A program made the position numbers and the translations under genes. The notes under the pieces are model-generated. The model saw only the letters and a list, made by a program, of their open reading frames with translations, was not told the DNA's origin and did no database searches. From assembly GCA_020630735.1 (NCBI GenBank), contig JAHDIP010000008.1, forward strand, positions 1-42,991: a stretch of DNA of 42,991 bases. The letters are read 5' to 3'. This DNA comes from Saprospiraceae bacterium. GTDB taxonomy: Bacteria; Bacteroidota; Bacteroidia; Chitinophagales; Saprospiraceae. Positions 34,719 through 42,991 of the stretch are shown here, one piece after another. Position 1 is the stretch's first letter. Each line of letters opens with the position of its first letter.

Positions 34719-37700
34719 TTAATTTCCTCCCCAAGGGAAGTTACTACAATTAAGTTGTCGTATCGTTATTTCAATAGTATCCGAATTTTCTCCACAGAAA
34801 CCTGCTTCAGCAGCACTAGAAGTAAGTATCAAAATAAATGAACCATTACTAATATCTGATGCAGAAGGTGTGTAAGTTGTACCTAAGGCAAAAGAAGCAT
34901 CATCAAATACTCCACCTGTAGTACTCGACCAAGTACCACCCGCTGCACCATTAATGAATGCGCCAAGTTCAGCTAAGTTGACTGTTCCTTGTGAACATAT
35001 ACTTGTTGAAATTCCTGCTTCTACTTCTGGATTTCCTTCTACAAGAATATTGATTTGATCAATACCAATACAGCCATCAGGACTTGTATAAATATAGCTA
35101 ATCGCATGCATCCCTTCTCCAACTAAACTTGGATCAAATGTACTGGCTAGAGCATCTATTCCTGGTCCTGATAGGATACCTCCAATAGGCGAAACTGCAA
35201 TAGCAACTGGAAGGTCACTTGCACATATCGTAGGAACAGGAGTAATTGTAACCGTTTCACTTGCTGCTATCGAAACAACACCAACCACTTCTTGAATACA
35301 TCCTGGATAAACAGGTGTAGAACCATCTGGCGATACACCAGCATTGCCGTCTGCTTGCCCTTCCCATGTCATCGAAACGGTATAAGTACCACTAGCTAAA
35401 TTAGGAACATCAATAGAAGAGGCTGCAACTCCATCTACTGTGAAACTTTGATTTTCGGCAGCCAAGCCATTTAAATTCGTACCACCAAGAACAACTGCAG
35501 GACTACCTGGACAATAAGTGTCTTGTAAGCTTGGATTAAATATTGGATCAGGATAACTGCAGGTATTACTTATTGTATATGTTTCTACTAATACTCCTCC
35601 AGCATCATACTGTTCAATAATTGCGGTATAACCAGTTCCGTCAACATGATAAAAAGGTAATTCATAAAATCCTGTACTAGCATTATAAACTAATGAGGTA
35701 CCTGCTGCTATAGAAGTACCTGCAGTTTGAGCAGGCGGAATTGGAGCAATCGCAAAAGCATCTGTTCCACCACTTACACTAAGTACTCTTATGTCTAAAG
35801 ATGCATCAGCTATTGGTGTATTGTTTGGTCCTGTTATCGAAATCACTTCGAAGAATTGACCATCATCTCCTCCAAGTCCTGTATCTAAATCTTTAATAGA
35901 AGCATTATTGACACAAACACAAGGATCAGAAATACCTATTTCTAAGGAAGAAGGAGTCGTTGAACAACTTGGAGTATTTAAAGTAAAGTTAACAGGAGCA
36001 CAGCTAAACTCATTAGTAATCGTAATTTCTATTGTTCCTGCAGCATCACCAGGTTGAGCCGTATAAGTTCCTGTTGCTGTATTAAAGTTTGCAGCAAGTG
36101 CATCACCTGTTACATTTGCAGTCGGTACCATTACGTCATTAGTACAAAGTGGGACAAGTGTAACAGCGCAGCCTGTTGCTGTAGGCTGAAGCGGTGTTTG
36201 AGTATCAGGATTTACCGTTAAGGTATAAGTACTGACTAATGTATAAGTATCTCCAGCGTTGTCTGTAGCACTACCATCCACATCACAATAAACATAAGCC
36301 ATTACTACTTGGTCTACTGCAGCACAACCAGCAGGAATAGCACCCGAAGGTAAGATTCCATCAGGAGTAGTAGTTCCTGCAACAGGAGTTACACTTGAGT
36401 AGACAAGCCCCATCGTATTAGCAGCTGCTACAGTTGTTTGCCAATCGGTAATTTCATTAGCTAATGCACCGCTACAAATAGTGGCTGCATCGTCTGTTAC
36501 CGTTGTTGCTGTAGGGCAAGCAGCAGTACAAGCAGGAGTAGGATAAAACACATTAGCCACACCACAACTAAATTCATTTGTTACCAGAACTTCTATAGAA
36601 CCAGCAGCGTCTCCCGGTTGAGCGGTATATATTCCAGTAGCTAAGTCAAGGTTAGCGGCAGAAGCACCTCCAGTTATGGTAGTACCTACACTATAGGTGT
36701 CATTCGGGCATAAAGAAGCATGAAAAACCGTACATCCATTTACATTAGTTGCACCAGTAAGGATAGATGTTGGATTTACCGTTAGGGTATAAGTACTGAC
36801 TAATGTATAGATATCTCCAGCGTTATCTGTACCACTGCCATCCACATCACAATAAACATAAGCCATTACTACTTGATCTACTGCGGCACAACCAGCAGGA
36901 ATAGCACCCGAAGGTAAGATTTCATCAGGAGTAGTAGTTCCTGCAACAGGAGTTACACTTGAGTAGACAAGCCCCATCGTATTAGCAGCTGCTACAGTTG
37001 TTTGCCAATCGGTAATTTCATTAGCTAATGCACCGCTACAAATAGTGGCTGCATTATCAGCTACAGGCGTTGCCGTAGGGCAAGCACTCGAACAGGCAGG
37101 AGTTTGTACAATGTAAGTGACAGCTCTACAATCAAATTCATTTGTAATTGTCACCTCAATAACACCAGCAGCGTCTCCCGGTTGCGCAGTATATATTCCT
37201 GTAGTTGTATCAAAGTTGGCAACAGAAGCACCACCCGATACATTGGAATTCGTACCATATACATCATTGGGACAAAGGGCAACTATTGTAGTGGTACATC
37301 CATTGACAGTCGGCAAAGCAGGTGTTGGAGTACCAGGATTAACCGTTAAGGTGTATGTACTAACTAAGGTATACGTATCTCCAGCATTATCTGTACCACT
37401 ACCATCTACATCACAATAAACATATGCCATAACAATTTGGTCAACAGCCGTACAGCCAGTAGGGGTATTACCCGAAGGTAAGATTTCGTCAGGAGCAGTA
37501 GTCCCAGCTATTGGAGTTACACTAGAGTAAACTAGCCCCATAGGATTAGCCGCTGCTACGGCAGTTTGCCAAACATTAAAATCATTAGGAGGTACAACAT
37601 TAGAACAACTCGTTGTACTTCCATCAGCTACAGGCGTTGCCGTAGGGCAAGCTGTAGCGGAGCAATTATAGTTAGCCGAAGCTGTTGTAATACAAGGATT

Positions 37701-39773
37701 TGTTGCGCCAGTTGTTTCAAATAAACTAACATCATCTATAAAAAAACTTTGACCATCTATTGTGTTATAAGCGATTTGTACGGTATGTGCAGCTCCATCG
37801 GCATAGGCACTTAGATCAATAGAAACTAATTGATAGTTTCCCGTACAATCACTGCCAGCAGCAGTAGTAGCATATTCTGAATTACCATCAACTGTTACAG
37901 AAACCGTATTACCCGCAGCGCCAGCAGAACAAGAAATATAAAATTCTAAAGTAGCATTAGTACTAGGAAAGGTAATAGCTTGTTCTACAAAACCACTATC
38001 ACCACCAGCAGTTCCTCCTCCCCAAATAAAGAAATCTCCTGTATTTCCAGTCCCGCTTCCACAGCTAGCAGCAGAACATAATGGAGATCCAAAATTTGCT
38101 GAATTTTCGTTCCAAGAAGCATTAGGGCTGCCACCTTCAAAACTTGGATCAGCGACTAAGTTTGCACCAGCCGTTCCGCCAGAGACGACACAACATCCGC
38201 CTAAGTTATAAGTAACATCATAGTTGACATTCCCGCTACTCGTTGTACTAATTGGAAAAGTTGGACCTCCGTTTTGAGCAATAGTAATATAGCTGCTACA
38301 AGCTGTAGGATCTAATGTTATAGTAGGTCCATTACAAGCACCATCAGCAATTGTATAGTAATTCGTTAATATACTCGGATCAGGATAAACAAGTGCTGTA
38401 ACGGTACCTGCACTTTCTGCGGTAGATGTACCCGTAGTAGGACAATCAATAGCTAAAGTATAGGTAATTGTTTCAGGTTCACAACTTGCACCAGAGTGAG
38501 CAGGAACAATTGTTTTGGCAGGATAACTAGTAGAAGCACCACTAACACCCGTTTCTGACCAAAGGTAACAAGTCGTACTTGTAGGCATGGCAAAAGCTGC
38601 TGCTTGATAATCTAATAAATTGAGTTCACCACCAGTAGAACAAAATTCAACTGTTTCATTTATTGTTGTCGCAGAGACAATAGGGCAGGCAGTAGACATC
38701 AATGATTCATCACAAGCACCTCCAGTGATAACTCTGGTAGAGTTTAATGCGCCACTTGTTCCGTTCATCACTGCTGCTTGACCTTGTGTAAACATCACTA
38801 AACAAGCATCATTGGAGTAATCCATATAGTTGTAAAATAAAGTTGGGTTTGTTGCTGTAGCGCCACATCCTCCACCTGTATAAGGGTGAGAAGGACATCC
38901 TCCTGTAGAAGTTGTTTGAGGAGGAGTATCTGCTATTCCATCACCAGTGGTACATCCATTGTCAAAAGTATGTTCTAAGCCATAGTAATGACCAACTTCA
39001 TGTGTCGTTGTACGACCTAGATTATAAGGAGCACCAGATACGCTTGGTGCAAAATATCCATCATTGATATAAACTCCATCAATGCCAGCACTTCCAGCAG
39101 GTACACTACCAGCTAAGTAGGCATAACCAAGGTTTCCACCTAAAGAAGCATCTGATCCAACCCACATATTTAAATAATTATTTCTTCCAGCACTCGGGAT
39201 AACAGTACTTAAGTCTTCTCCACCTCCTGGATCTTGAGCACGATCAACTAGACCAATGCAAAATTGGATACAAGTATTCATGGCATCTATTTGTTGGAAA
39301 TTACTTGGATCGCTAGCATCAGGCATCACATCTTTATCTGCGTTATAGCCACCAAAATCTTCGTTGAGGACATCTACAACTTCTTGGATTTGGGCAAGGG
39401 AAAAGTTAGTGCCAGATCCTATTGGGCTTCCATCATGAACAATATGGAAAGCTATTGGTATCTGAATGGTTCCATTTGGACAACAACTAGCACTACTTCT
39501 TTCTGCTGCTTTTCGGTTCGCTTCTTCAAGAGCTATTCGTCTTGCATTTAAAAATGCATTATACCCATCAGGATTACTTTGCTTAAATTCCATCAGCTTA
39601 TCGTGTGATCCACATTGCCTAGGTGGAAAAGCATCTCTCTGCGCCTGCGCCGTAAAACTATATACTAATGATAGAATTAGTACTATTAAGCAGTACCAGA
39701 GTATTTTTTTATATTTTTTGGGGCTGAAAGTTTTGTCAAAATTAATAAAGGGTGAATAGTGCTGAAATTTCAT
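34719..39773 (-). CDS. Large secreted M43 (cytophagalysin/pappalysin-like) metalloprotease with three long repeats
   Basis: A 1684-residue extracellular zinc protease. An extended N-region and hydrophobic signal (about 22-44, cut after AQA) lead into an M43 domain (about 95-355). HEVGHYYGLEH at 258-268 supplies the metal ligands (HExxHxxGxxH), and YNYMDY at about 315-320 is the Met-turn. The middle holds a jelly-roll-like region (about 540-690, with GDFFIWGGG and SFFIDDVSLFE) and three 188-residue repeats (about 709-1270). Ig/PKD-like modules end the chain (NCSNFPWGGN). No type A or type B sorting domain is recognisable at the C-terminus, unusual for such a protease. It probably degrades polymers or proteins outside the cell. 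The repeats are exceptionally similar, see findings. Confidence 0.9.
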   Translation of the reverse strand: MKFQHYSPFINFDKTFSPKKYKKILWYCLIVLILSLVYSFTAQAQRDAFPPRQCGSHDKLMEFKQSNPDGYNAFLNARRIALEEANRKAAERSSASCCPNGTIQIPIAFHIVHDGSPIGSGTNFSLAQIQEVVDVLNEDFGGYNADKDVMPDASDPSNFQQIDAMNTCIQFCIGLVDRAQDPGGGEDLSTVIPSAGRNNYLNMWVGSDASLGGNLGYAYLAGSVPAGSAGIDGVYINDGYFAPSVSGAPYNLGRTTTHEVGHYYGLEHTFDNGCTTGDGIADTPPQTTSTGGCPSHPYTGGGCGATATNPTLFYNYMDYSNDACLVMFTQGQAAVMNGTSGALNSTRVITGGACDESLMSTACPIVSATTINETVEFCSTGGELNLLDYQAAAFAMPTSTTCYLWSETGVSGASTSYPAKTIVPAHSGASCEPETITYTLAIDCPTTGTSTAESAGTVTALVYPDPSILTNYYTIADGACNGPTITLDPTACSSYITIAQNGGPTFPISTTSSGNVNYDVTYNLGGCCVVSGGTAGANLVADPSFEGGSPNASWNENSANFGSPLCSAASCGSGTGNTGDFFIWGGGTAGGDSGFVEQAITFPSTNATLEFYISCSAGAAGNTVSVTVDGNSEYATTAAGSDCTGNYQLVSIDLSAYADGAAHTVQIAYNTIDGQSFFIDDVSLFETTGATNPCITTASANYNCSATACPTATPVADGSTTSCSNVVPPNDFNVWQTAVAAANPMGLVYSSVTPIAGTTAPDEILPSGNTPTGCTAVDQIVMAYVYCDVDGSGTDNAGDTYTLVSTYTLTVNPGTPTPALPTVNGCTTTIVALCPNDVYGTNSNVSGGASVANFDTTTGIYTAQPGDAAGVIEVTITNEFDCRAVTYIVQTPACSSACPTATPVADNAATICSGALANEITDWQTTVAAANTMGLVYSSVTPVAGTTTPDEILPSGAIPAGCAAVDQVVMAYVYCDVDGSGTDNAGDIYTLVSTYTLTVNPTSILTGATNVNGCTVFHASLCPNDTYSVGTTITGGASAANLDLATGIYTAQPGDAAGSIEVLVTNEFSCGVANVFYPTPACTAACPTATTVTDDAATICSGALANEITDWQTTVAAANTMGLVYSSVTPVAGTTTPDGILPSGAIPAGCAAVDQVVMAYVYCDVDGSATDNAGDTYTLVSTYTLTVNPDTQTPLQPTATGCAVTLVPLCTNDVMVPTANVTGDALAANFNTATGTYTAQPGDAAGTIEITITNEFSCAPVNFTLNTPSCSTTPSSLEIGISDPCVCVNNASIKDLDTGLGGDDGQFFEVISITGPNNTPIADASLDIRVLSVSGGTDAFAIAPIPPAQTAGTSIAAGTSLVYNASTGFYELPFYHVDGTGYTAIIEQYDAGGVLVETYTISNTCSYPDPIFNPSLQDTYCPGSPAVVLGGTNLNGLAAENQSFTVDGVAASSIDVPNLASGTYTVSMTWEGQADGNAGVSPDGSTPVYPGCIQEVVGVVSIAASETVTITPVPTICASDLPVAIAVSPIGGILSGPGIDALASTFDPSLVGEGMHAISYIYTSPDGCIGIDQINILVEGNPEVEAGISTSICSQGTVNLAELGAFINGAAGGTWSSTTGGVFDDASFALGTTYTPSASDISNGSFILILTSSAAEAGFCGENSDTIEITIRQLNCSNFPWGGN
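35961..37652 (-). repeat. Three 564-bp tandem repeats within the M43 protease gene
   Basis: Units of exactly 564 bp (188 codons) lie at about 37089-37652, 36525-37088 and 35961-36524. Each encodes a CPTATPVAD...WQT...VYCDVDGSG...YTAQPGDAAG module. The last two share 132 perfectly identical bases (36359-36490 equals 36923-37054), while the first unit is more diverged. Confidence 0.9.
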
Positions 39774-40279
39774 ATAGGTAATAGTTAAAGCTTATTGGTT
39801 TGCAGATAGTCTAGCAAATACTATCTTAGTATTAGAAGTAAAACAACTAATAACTTAAACCTTAAGTATCGGTGAAAAAATATGATCGTCATTTTTGCTA
39901 GTTATTCTTTCGATAATCTAGACAAAAAAATAAGTGTTATGCTGGGCATAACGACTATTTTCCTAGACGAGTAACGGAGAAAGAAAAGTATCAAACGAGT
40001 GATAGAGTTGTTCTTTCAACGTTACTAAATCAATAAATATGGTTGAGAATCGGTAGAAGGGATTGTTTTAACAGTAAATGTAACTTTAATATTAAAACTT
40101 TCGCAAGTTAATATATAAATATGGAATTGTAAAGTTATATAATGTTTATTTTTAATGTATTTTATAGTAGATTTAGGGTATATATTGCAAAAGACTTTTG
40201 CAGTAGGAAATCCAAGTCTAAACACAAGTTTTTTTTATTTTTTGTAAAATACTTAACTTGCATCCTTAAAAAAAATTGA
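39774..40279. other. 506-bp non-coding gap between M43 protease and queE
   Basis: No credible gene; a 66-codon minus-strand frame at 40025-40225 lacks conserved features. It holds an inverted repeat GATAGT/ACTATC (39805-39825) near the protease start, and a near-perfect dyad GTTATGC-TGG-GCATAAC (39936-39952). A TGATCGTCATTTTTGCTAG stretch near 39880-39901 distantly resembles the dispersed repeat. Divergent promoters for both genes must lie here, but no exact TAnnTTTG is seen in the queE-proximal part. Confidence 0.6.
39936..39952. promoter_or_regulatory. Dyad GTTATGC-TGG-GCATAAC, candidate operator
   Basis: Perfect 7-bp arms around a 3-bp centre, in the divergent gap between the M43 protease and queE. 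It is GC-richer than the surrounding DNA. No matching regulator is known; regulation is a guess. Confidence 0.35.
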
Positions 40280-40921
40280 ATGCCTGCATACAAAGTCAAA
40301 GAAATATATTATACCCTTCAAGGAGAAGGAGCACATACTGGTCGCCCTGCTGTATTTTGTCGGTTTTCTGGTTGCAATCTATGGAGTGGTAGAGAAGAGG
40401 ATCGTCATAAAGCGATTTGTCAGTTTTGTGATACAGACTTCTGGGGAACCGATGGTCTAAATGGTGGTCGTTTCGAAACTGCTACTGAACTTGCCGAGGC
40501 AGTTGCTAAACTCTGGCCAACGAATTTGAAAGAAGGAATACCTTATGTGGTCTGTACAGGGGGAGAGCCGTTGTTACAATTAGACCAAACTATGGTTGAT
40601 GCTTTTCATAAAGCGGGTTTTGAAGTGGCTATAGAAACCAATGGTACAATCATTCCTCCTGAAGGAATCGACTGGATTTGTATGAGTCCTAAAGCTGGAT
40701 CAGAAGTTATTTTGACGAAAGGAAATGAACTAAAGTTAGTTTATCCACAAGTAGGAGCAGAGCCTAGCCGTTACGAAAATTTTGACTTCGAACATTTCTA
40801 TCTTCAACCAATGGATAGCCCTGAACAAGCACAAAATACTAAAGCTACACTAAATTATTGTCTAGAACATCCCAAATGGCATCTAAGTATTCAGACACAT
40901 AAGTTGTTGAATATTCCTTAA
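40280..40921 (+). CDS. queE: 7-carboxy-7-deazaguanine synthase
   Basis: A radical SAM enzyme of 213 residues that converts 6-carboxytetrahydropterin to 7-carboxy-7-deazaguanine, the ring-contraction step on the route to preQ0 and queuosine. The cysteines binding the [4Fe-4S] cluster follow a CX14CX2C spacing (C-NLWSGREEDRHKAI-C-QF-C), the variant known for QueE of Burkholderia multivorans, not the usual CX3CX2C. Also visible are the N-terminal EIYYTLQGEGAHTGRPAVFCRFSGC, the GGEPLLQ SAM-binding motif, and the Mg-site Thr/Asp in the CDTDF turn. No queC, queD or queF is nearby. ATG start; the gene converges with the GTPase gene only 4 nt away. Confidence 0.95.
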   Translation: MPAYKVKEIYYTLQGEGAHTGRPAVFCRFSGCNLWSGREEDRHKAICQFCDTDFWGTDGLNGGRFETATELAEAVAKLWPTNLKEGIPYVVCTGGEPLLQLDQTMVDAFHKAGFEVAIETNGTIIPPEGIDWICMSPKAGSEVILTKGNELKLVYPQVGAEPSRYENFDFEHFYLQPMDSPEQAQNTKATLNYCLEHPKWHLSIQTHKLLNIP

Positions 40922-40925
40922 GCAA

Positions 40926-42914
40926 TTAACGACGACGATCATCCGCTTTGAAAGCTCCTCGATTATGCAAAATCCATTGCGATTCATCTAATGGAGATAC
41001 ACCTTTATAGGTGCGTATTTTTTCGGGACTTGTAGTGGTCTTTTCATAACCATCCAAACTTAATTTAAGACGACCTTTTCCTGAAGTGGTGGCATTGAAT
41101 TTAATGCTATAATTCATTGCTTTTTCTACAGGCACTCTACCTGTTAGGGTGAAAAAATTACCATCAAAAGTAGGTGCATTTAGTTGTGCATTCATCTGAG
41201 TCAAATCACTTGAAACAGCTCCTAATACTTCTTGATTTGCTTTGATTTGAAAAGCATACATGGGTTCCAATAAGTCAGTATCAGCTAATTCTATACCTCG
41301 TAAAACACCCATAGGCGTGGCAAGCAAAAAGTCTCCTGGGTTAGAATGTACTTGGTGTTCCGAACCTTCAATCAGTGTGATCTTGATGTCGGTAACTTCC
41401 CACCCTTTGATGCCCTGTCTCAAGGACCAGGGTACGGCACGCTTGACCTCGTTTTGATATTTGGTACTAATGTCGCTGGTGCGAACTTTTGAATTGAAGC
41501 TTACGCCACTTCCAAGCGGAGCAGGTTCGATCAAAAAAGTCATAATTGCCCAGCAAGGTTTCGGCATCCAATAGCGTACATAGCCTTCGGCAGATTGCTT
41601 TGGTGTTTCTTTGTAAATAACTTTTGGAGGTAAGAAATTGGCTGCAATATCGAAGCGATTTTGAAGACTATCTTTTAGTACTTCAGTTTGGATAGGTCCC
41701 AATATTTTGAGATGAAACTCTCGCTCTTCTTTATACCATTGAAAATCTAATTGAGGATCTTCAATATTTAGTACGTCTAATGCTTCTCCTAGTTTTTGAT
41801 AATCTTTTTCTTCTTCTGCAATTGCTTGTACACTCAATACGGCTTGACTGATCGTAGTAAAATTATCCTCAAATTTTTCCTGCCCTAGAATGTCACCTGC
41901 TAGAACTATTTCTGAAGTGCTAATCATCCCAATATCGTTAGTGCTAAGTTGTGAGACTTGAACAAGCTTGCCTAATTTGCGCTGATAGACTTGGTTGATT
42001 TTGATTTCTTTTTCTAAGTGCTGTGACCAAATCGTATCCTTACTTTTAAGCAGACCACTGTACAATCTTAAGTGTGCCAATCGACCAAGCTTAGCATCAT
42101 ATTCTACTTTGAATACTTTTGCTGAAGCAGTCTCTTTAGTACTATTTTTGATAGTAAAGAAAGTCGTAATAGTATCTAATACGAACTCAATTCCCAAATC
42201 CATTTTAGCACTTCCAAATAATAGAGGAACCAATTGTTGAGCTTGAATTTGGGTTTTTGCTTTGTCAAAAATTGCTCCTAAATTAGTAGTGTTTCCTTCT
42301 AGAAAATCTTCTAAAAAAGTTTCGTCTAAATCAGCTAAATTTTCGAACGATTTTTCAATGATAGGAGAAGAAGTATAAGATTGTATCTCTAGGAAGTTGA
42401 TCACCTTTGGACTTTCTGGATCGCTAGTGTCTCCATAGTTTAATACAAATAACTGTGCACCTAAATCTTTTTCAAAATCATGAAACACTTGTTCTAAATC
42501 AGCACCAGCACGATCTATTTTATTCATGAAAACAAGTACAGGCAACTGCCGTTCACGAATGCTTTCCCATAGGTTTAGGGTATGTGCTTGGACTCCTTCG
42601 ACAGCCGATACAACTAAAATAACCAAATCTAAAACCGACAAAGCTCTATCGACTTCTGCCGAAAAATCAATATGCCCAGGTGTGTCTACAATATTAATCT
42701 GTGTGTCTTTCCAAACAAAATCAACTGTTGCCGTTTTTATAGAAATGCCTCTACTTTTTTCCATTGCCAAAGCATCGGTAATGGCTGAACCTTTATCTAC
42801 ACTTCCACGATCTTTTGTAGCACCTGCGGTATGCAACAAACATTCTGTTAGTGACGTTTTGCCAGCATCGACATGGGCTAAAATACCAATCGTTAGCGTT
42901 TTATTTTGAGACAT
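40926..42914 (-). CDS. TetM/EF-G-like ribosome-associated translational GTPase
   Basis: A 662-residue GTPase related to the tetracycline ribosomal protection proteins (TetM/TetO/TetW), which are themselves derived from EF-G. Motifs: P-loop AHVDAGKTS (13-21), switch region RGISIKTA, G3 DTPGH, G4 NKID, then EF-G-like domains II-V, with a C-terminal end YKGVSPLDESQWILHNRGAF and a basic DDRRR tail. Chromosomal homologues of this kind occur widely in Bacteroidota and Firmicutes, most with no proven drug resistance; its natural function may be ribosome rescue or protection against stalling. There is no mobile element around it, so acquired resistance is not implied. ATG start at 42914. A 14-nt direct repeat (AAATGAAAGTTTAA at 42920-42933 and 42938-42951) sits directly upstream. 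Confidence 0.88.
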   Translation of the reverse strand: MSQNKTLTIGILAHVDAGKTSLTECLLHTAGATKDRGSVDKGSAITDALAMEKSRGISIKTATVDFVWKDTQINIVDTPGHIDFSAEVDRALSVLDLVILVVSAVEGVQAHTLNLWESIRERQLPVLVFMNKIDRAGADLEQVFHDFEKDLGAQLFVLNYGDTSDPESPKVINFLEIQSYTSSPIIEKSFENLADLDETFLEDFLEGNTTNLGAIFDKAKTQIQAQQLVPLLFGSAKMDLGIEFVLDTITTFFTIKNSTKETASAKVFKVEYDAKLGRLAHLRLYSGLLKSKDTIWSQHLEKEIKINQVYQRKLGKLVQVSQLSTNDIGMISTSEIVLAGDILGQEKFEDNFTTISQAVLSVQAIAEEEKDYQKLGEALDVLNIEDPQLDFQWYKEEREFHLKILGPIQTEVLKDSLQNRFDIAANFLPPKVIYKETPKQSAEGYVRYWMPKPCWAIMTFLIEPAPLGSGVSFNSKVRTSDISTKYQNEVKRAVPWSLRQGIKGWEVTDIKITLIEGSEHQVHSNPGDFLLATPMGVLRGIELADTDLLEPMYAFQIKANQEVLGAVSSDLTQMNAQLNAPTFDGNFFTLTGRVPVEKAMNYSIKFNATTSGKGRLKLSLDGYEKTTTSPEKIRTYKGVSPLDESQWILHNRGAFKADDRRR

Positions 42915-42919
42915 ACTTA

Positions 42920-42951
42920 AAATGAAAGTTTAAGTAAAAATGAAAGTTTAA
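42920..42951. repeat. Tandem 14-nt direct repeat upstream of the GTPase gene
   Basis: AAATGAAAGTTTAA occurs at 42920-42933 and again at 42938-42951 (period 18). It lies just before the start codon of the minus-strand gene, in the expected 5' leader or promoter. It could be a binding-site pair or slippage product. Confidence 0.6.
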
Positions 42952-42991
42952 ATATATAGTAAAGGATAAGCTAAAACCTTTTCATTTTTAT

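Noticed and set aside
34656-34841. 61-codon plus-strand frame after the beta-barrel gene
   Set aside because: It runs through the bidirectional terminator and antisense to the M43 protease C-terminus; it is a shadow.
37104-37419. Plus-strand frames of 81 and 100 codons within the protease repeats
   Set aside because: They arise from the repeat composition in antisense; no independent support.
40025-40225. 66-codon minus-strand reading frame in the gap before queE
   Set aside because: The composition is that of random AT-rich DNA, with no domain, no signal and no promoter or ribosome-binding support.
40926-42914. Acquired tetracycline resistance gene
   Set aside because: No transposon, integrase or composition break around it; sequence features fit a chromosomal family member with unknown drug effect.

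Overview
The window is chromosomal DNA from a low-GC, gliding or type IX-secreting member of the Bacteroidota, most likely a Saprospiria-type marine bacterium. The evidence is a complete porP-gldK-gldL-gldM-gldN block (18601-24475), a secreted enzyme with a type IX (type A) C-terminal sorting domain, a secreted M43 'cytophagalysin-like' protease, several PorT-type outer-membrane beta-barrels, and repeated use of the Bacteroidota promoter -7 element TAnnTTTG. The genus assignment is inference. I see no tRNA, rRNA, insertion sequence, prophage or CRISPR array.

Layout. 1-1871 (minus): serA (short phosphoglycerate dehydrogenase), a four-helix holin-like membrane protein and a small membrane/coiled-coil protein. 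2033-5380 (plus): beta-oxidation pair, thiolase then hydratase/dehydrogenase. 5412-8834 (plus): secreted purple-acid-phosphatase-like enzyme, a DUF4287/DUF5655 protein and a GNAT acetyltransferase. 9165-10463: secreted Ig-like protein that looks C-terminally shortened. 10474-17022: housekeeping genes (recG, rbfA, ppx), a metal ABC permease fused to a DtxR-type regulator with its own operator-like palindrome, a lipoprotein and a beta-barrel. 17154-18303: conserved small protein overlapping a PhnP-like metallohydrolase. 18601-24475: type IX secretion/gliding motor, closed by a strong bidirectional terminator. 24554-34640: UPF1/SMUBP-2-like helicase, ABC exporter, atypical TlpA-like thioredoxin-fold protein, DUF2027-Smr protein, methyltransferase, RidA, propeller lipoprotein, quinone-oxidoreductase-type MDR protein and a beta-barrel. 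34719-39773 (minus): 1684-residue M43 protease with three 188-residue repeats. 40280-42914: queE, facing a TetM/EF-G-like ribosome-associated GTPase.

How the genes work together. GldL/GldM form the inner-membrane proton-driven motor, GldK/GldN the periplasmic ring, and PorP/SprF an outer-membrane partner. This machine would export proteins such as the phosphatase at 5412 and probably the large surface proteins at 9165 and 34719, although those two show no recognisable sorting domain. The rest is mostly core metabolism and maintenance.

The most interesting points are: the membrane-tethered DtxR fusion with a palindrome inside its own promoter; a family of degenerate repeats scattered through the gaps between genes; the 132-bp perfectly identical tract inside the M43 protease repeats; the long hairpin that may uncouple gldK from gldLMN; and a TlpA-like protein that has lost the first catalytic cysteine. 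No clearly new multi-gene defence or biosynthetic system is visible.
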